Assembly (NCBI GenBank): GCA_900551775.1
Contig: URXI01000001.1
Coordinates: 1-51,895 of the forward strand
Length of the DNA: 51,895 bases
Origin: an uncultured Eubacterium sp.
Lineage (GTDB): Bacteria > Bacillota > Clostridia > Peptostreptococcales > Anaerovoracaceae
Direction: 5' to 3'
Shown here: in pieces, positions 49,772 through 51,895 of the stretch
How positions within the stretch are numbered: the stretch's first letter is position 1
Layout: the number at the start of each line of letters is the position of its first letter
Made by a program: the position numbers and the translations under genes
Notes under the pieces: generated by a model
Seen by the model: only the letters and a program-made list of their open reading frames with translations
Told to the model about the DNA's origin: nothing
Databases searched by the model: none

Positions 49772-50932
49772 CTATTTCTCGCCAAACATGCGCTTTAATC
49801 GAGTAATCCCCTCTCGTATTGTCTCTTCACTGGAAGCGTAGGAAAAACGCAGATAGCCTTCCCCGCTGTCGCCGAAAGCGCTGCCCGGTGTTGTGAGCAC
49901 CTGCACTTGATCAAGAATCTTGACAGCCAGATCCTGAGATAAAATCCCAAAAGACTTCACATTTGGGAAAACGTAGAAGGCACCTCCCGGATTGATGCAG
50001 GAAAACCCCTGTACCTGGTTCAGACCTTCAACCAGGATATCCCGCCGTCTTTCATACTGACTGCACATCTTCTCCACAGTCTCCTGAGAACCTGTAATCG
50101 CCTCGCAGGCTGCTATCTGGCAGGCTGCTGTCACGCTGGAGCCCATGCTCTCCTGAAGCAGGGGCATCTGCTCTCTCACCTCCACAGGTGCCGCCACATA
50201 ACCGATCCGCCAGCCAGTCATGGCATAGGACTTCGAGAAGCTGTTTATGGTGATGACCAAATCTTTCATCTCCGGAATAGATCCGATGCTGAAATTCTTT
50301 TGTCCGTCGTAAATAATGGCTTCATATGGTTCATCAGAAATGACGATCAAATTGTGTTCTACTGCAACGGCAGCAATCTGCCGTATATCCGCCTCTGTCA
50401 ATACCGCGCCCGTAGGATTACACGGCGAATTCAGAATGATCGCCTTTGTCCTAGTCGTAATCTTTGATTTGATCTCTTCTGCTGTCACCCGGAATCCATT
50501 CTCTTCACAGGTGGGTACGATGACTGAAGTGCCGCCAGCCATGTGAATATATCCAAAGTAGTTTGGAAAGCACGGTGTAGGCACGATCACTTCGTCTCCT
50601 GGTTCCAGAATGGTCTCCATGGTCAGAAGGAGGGCCTGGCCTGCGCCGAAGGTGATGTGCAGGTTTTCTTCTGTCACATACTCCATCCCATTATATTTTC
50701 TCATCTTCTCTGCCAAAGCACTGAGAAGGGGCGCGATACCCTGGTTAGCGACATATTTTGTCCATCCCTCATCCAGTGCATTGCGGCCGGCATTGATGAT
50801 ATTTTGCGGCGTCGGAAAATCTGGTTCTCCTAGGCCAAAGCTCAAAACATTGTCATACTTTGCAGCCAGAACTGTCATGGCCCTGATGCCGGAAGTCGGC
50901 ATTGTCAGAGCACTTTTACTCATTTGCATCAT
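49772..50932 (-). CDS. Class I/II PLP-dependent aminotransferase
   Basis: A 386-residue fold-type I aminotransferase. FGLGEPDFPTP, NSPCNPTGAVL, the Asp/Tyr pair in VISDEPYEAI, the PLP lysine in SFSKSYAMTGWRIGY and the substrate Arg in YLRFSYASS are all visible. Similar proteins act on aspartate, alanine or aromatic amino acids. An open frame 70 codons longer overlaps the symporter gene, but the ATG at 50932 has AGGAG about ten bases upstream and is preferred. Followed by the dehydrogenase gene. Confidence 0.93.
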   Translation of the reverse strand: MMQMSKSALTMPTSGIRAMTVLAAKYDNVLSFGLGEPDFPTPQNIINAGRNALDEGWTKYVANQGIAPLLSALAEKMRKYNGMEYVTEENLHITFGAGQALLLTMETILEPGDEVIVPTPCFPNYFGYIHMAGGTSVIVPTCEENGFRVTAEEIKSKITTRTKAIILNSPCNPTGAVLTEADIRQIAAVAVEHNLIVISDEPYEAIIYDGQKNFSIGSIPEMKDLVITINSFSKSYAMTGWRIGYVAAPVEVREQMPLLQESMGSSVTAACQIAACEAITGSQETVEKMCSQYERRRDILVEGLNQVQGFSCINPGGAFYVFPNVKSFGILSQDLAVKILDQVQVLTTPGSAFGDSGEGYLRFSYASSEETIREGITRLKRMFGEK

Positions 50933-50955
50933 TTTTATGTTCTCCTTTTGAAACG

Positions 50956-50979
50956 CAGAGCTGCTAGTCGGCAGCCCTG
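50956..50979 (-). terminator. Weak hairpin between symporter and aminotransferase genes
   Basis: CAGAGCTGC (50956-50964) and GCAGCCCTG (50971-50979) pair with one mismatch around six bases. Only a short T-tract follows on the minus strand, so read-through into the aminotransferase gene is likely. Confidence 0.4.
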
Positions 50980-50993
50980 CTCCATTGATTCTG

Positions 50994-51895
50994 CTATTTT
51001 TCCTTTGGTAAAAAGTTAGGATCACTTGGCAGTTCTCCTGACAGATATCTGTCACGGATGCTCCGCCAGGTTTCTGTGCCAGGCCAGTTGAACTTGTCCG
51101 GATCAAAGATCGGATCCTTCCCTGCTTTTTTCTGTTCTTCAAAGTCCAGAAGCAGCTTTCTGGCTATCGGCAGACAAGTGATCAGGAAAATCATATTGCC
51201 CCAGGTGATCAGGCCGATCCCCACATCACCAAAAGCCCATGCAGTCGTACTCTCAATGACACCTGCGTATACGACAAATGCCAGAAACAAGATTCTAAGC
51301 CCCATGGTCGCCCACTTTGGCGTAGTGCCTTTGAAGAAGAAAGTCAAAGTAGATTCGCAGTTGTACATCTGGTTCATGCAGGTAGTGAATGCAAAGAACA
51401 CGAGAGCGATGGAAATGAATCCAGGCCCCCAGGAGAACACCGTGCCAATGGCTGCCTGAACCCATGGAGCGCCAGGATCTGCGTTTTCACCGAGGATGCT
51501 TGACTGAATCAAGTATTCGCCGGATTCACCCACACAGTTGAATACATTGGTCAGAATCATGATGATACCTGTTGCAGTGCAGACAAACAGGGTGTCGATG
51601 TATACGGAAAACGCCTGAACCAAGCCCTGCTTAGCGGGATGTGATACTTCCGCCGCGCCGGCAGACGGCGTTGCTGTGGACATGCCTGTTTCAGAGGAAT
51701 AGACGGCCCTCTTTGTTCCCCAGATGACCGCGCTGCCCAGTGCCCCGCCAAAGACAGATCCCGGTGTGAAAGCGGATTTGAAAACCAGTCCGAAAGCCGC
51801 TGGTACACTGGTAATGTTCAGTGCCAGAATAATCAGCGCAACGATGATGTATGCTGCTGCCATGACAGGCACGACGATTTCGGCAAAACGTCCGA
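50994..51895 (-). CDS. AGCS-family alanine/glycine:cation symporter, N-terminus beyond window
   Basis: The C-terminal 300 residues of a sodium:alanine symporter. The frame is open to the window edge, so the start lies outside. GGALGSAVIWGTKRAVYSSETGMSTA is the AGCS signature region (split here over about residues 40-66 of the visible part), followed by several membrane helices and a hydrophilic tail (DPIFDPDKFNWPGTETWR). It imports alanine, glycine or related amino acids with Na+. Located upstream of the aminotransferase and dehydrogenase genes, it is a plausible substrate supplier for them. Confidence 0.93.
   Translation of the reverse strand, partial: GRFAEIVVPVMAAAYIIVALIILALNITSVPAAFGLVFKSAFTPGSVFGGALGSAVIWGTKRAVYSSETGMSTATPSAGAAEVSHPAKQGLVQAFSVYIDTLFVCTATGIIMILTNVFNCVGESGEYLIQSSILGENADPGAPWVQAAIGTVFSWGPGFISIALVFFAFTTCMNQMYNCESTLTFFFKGTTPKWATMGLRILFLAFVVYAGVIESTTAWAFGDVGIGLITWGNMIFLITCLPIARKLLLDFEEQKKAGKDPIFDPDKFNWPGTETWRSIRDRYLSGELPSDPNFLPKEK

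Overview
This window reads as a chromosomal segment of a moderate-GC, endospore-forming anaerobe of the class Clostridia. The evidence is codY and hslVU in Bacillus-like order, sporulation genes (yunB, ylmC/ymxH, tepA), an ispH-rpsA fusion typical of Clostridia, strong AGGAGG-type ribosome sites, and sigma-A promoters close to TTGACA-17-TATAAT. A family such as Anaerovoracaceae is possible, but the sequence alone does not settle it. No rRNA, IS element, prophage or CRISPR array was seen. Coding density is high and most genes lie on the minus strand.

Left part (1-12141, minus): a tRNA-Val with two strong promoters, then one long gene train read leftwards, yraN-comM-dprA-topA-hslV-hslU-codY-yunB-hflX-yigZ. 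It matches the Bacillus dprA-topA-...-clpQ-clpY-codY block without trmFO and xerC. To its right is a HAD phosphatase/MBL hydrolase pair preceded by an unusual array of promoter-bearing hairpin repeats (12142-12392).

Middle part (12400-27900): a plus-strand potassium-uptake operon (trkA and two trkH paralogues) followed by a CBS-domain gene, a 31-residue membrane peptide gene, a PadR regulator and RNase R. Next come a heptad-repeat lipoprotein, a TPR-SUFU plus DUF4253 pair resembling orphan immunity genes, the BrnQ transporter, and a housekeeping operon (SPOR protein, rarA, ispH-rpsA).

Right part (27900-51895): a compact Tad/Flp pilus operon (tadZ-tadA-tadB-tadC-flp-tadE-DUF5702-cysteine-rich tadE-like-DUF6382-like); tepA and ylmC diverging; an FMN riboswitch with two terminators in series ahead of ribD-ribE-ribBA-ribH; a DUF4143 ATPase; an acyl-CoA synthetase; a pentapeptide-repeat protein; an XRE regulator; a BtuFCD-type ABC importer; a decayed drug-type ABC exporter; and an AGCS symporter/aminotransferase/D-2-hydroxyacid dehydrogenase set, with the symporter cut by the window edge.

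The most unusual signals are non-coding. One is a dispersed family of hairpins upstream of minus-strand genes whose stems differ between copies yet stay self-complementary around a conserved core. The other is two independent cases (yunB, and the CBS gene) in which the upstream terminator hairpin carries the downstream gene's Shine-Dalgarno in its 3' arm and its U-tract touches the start codon.
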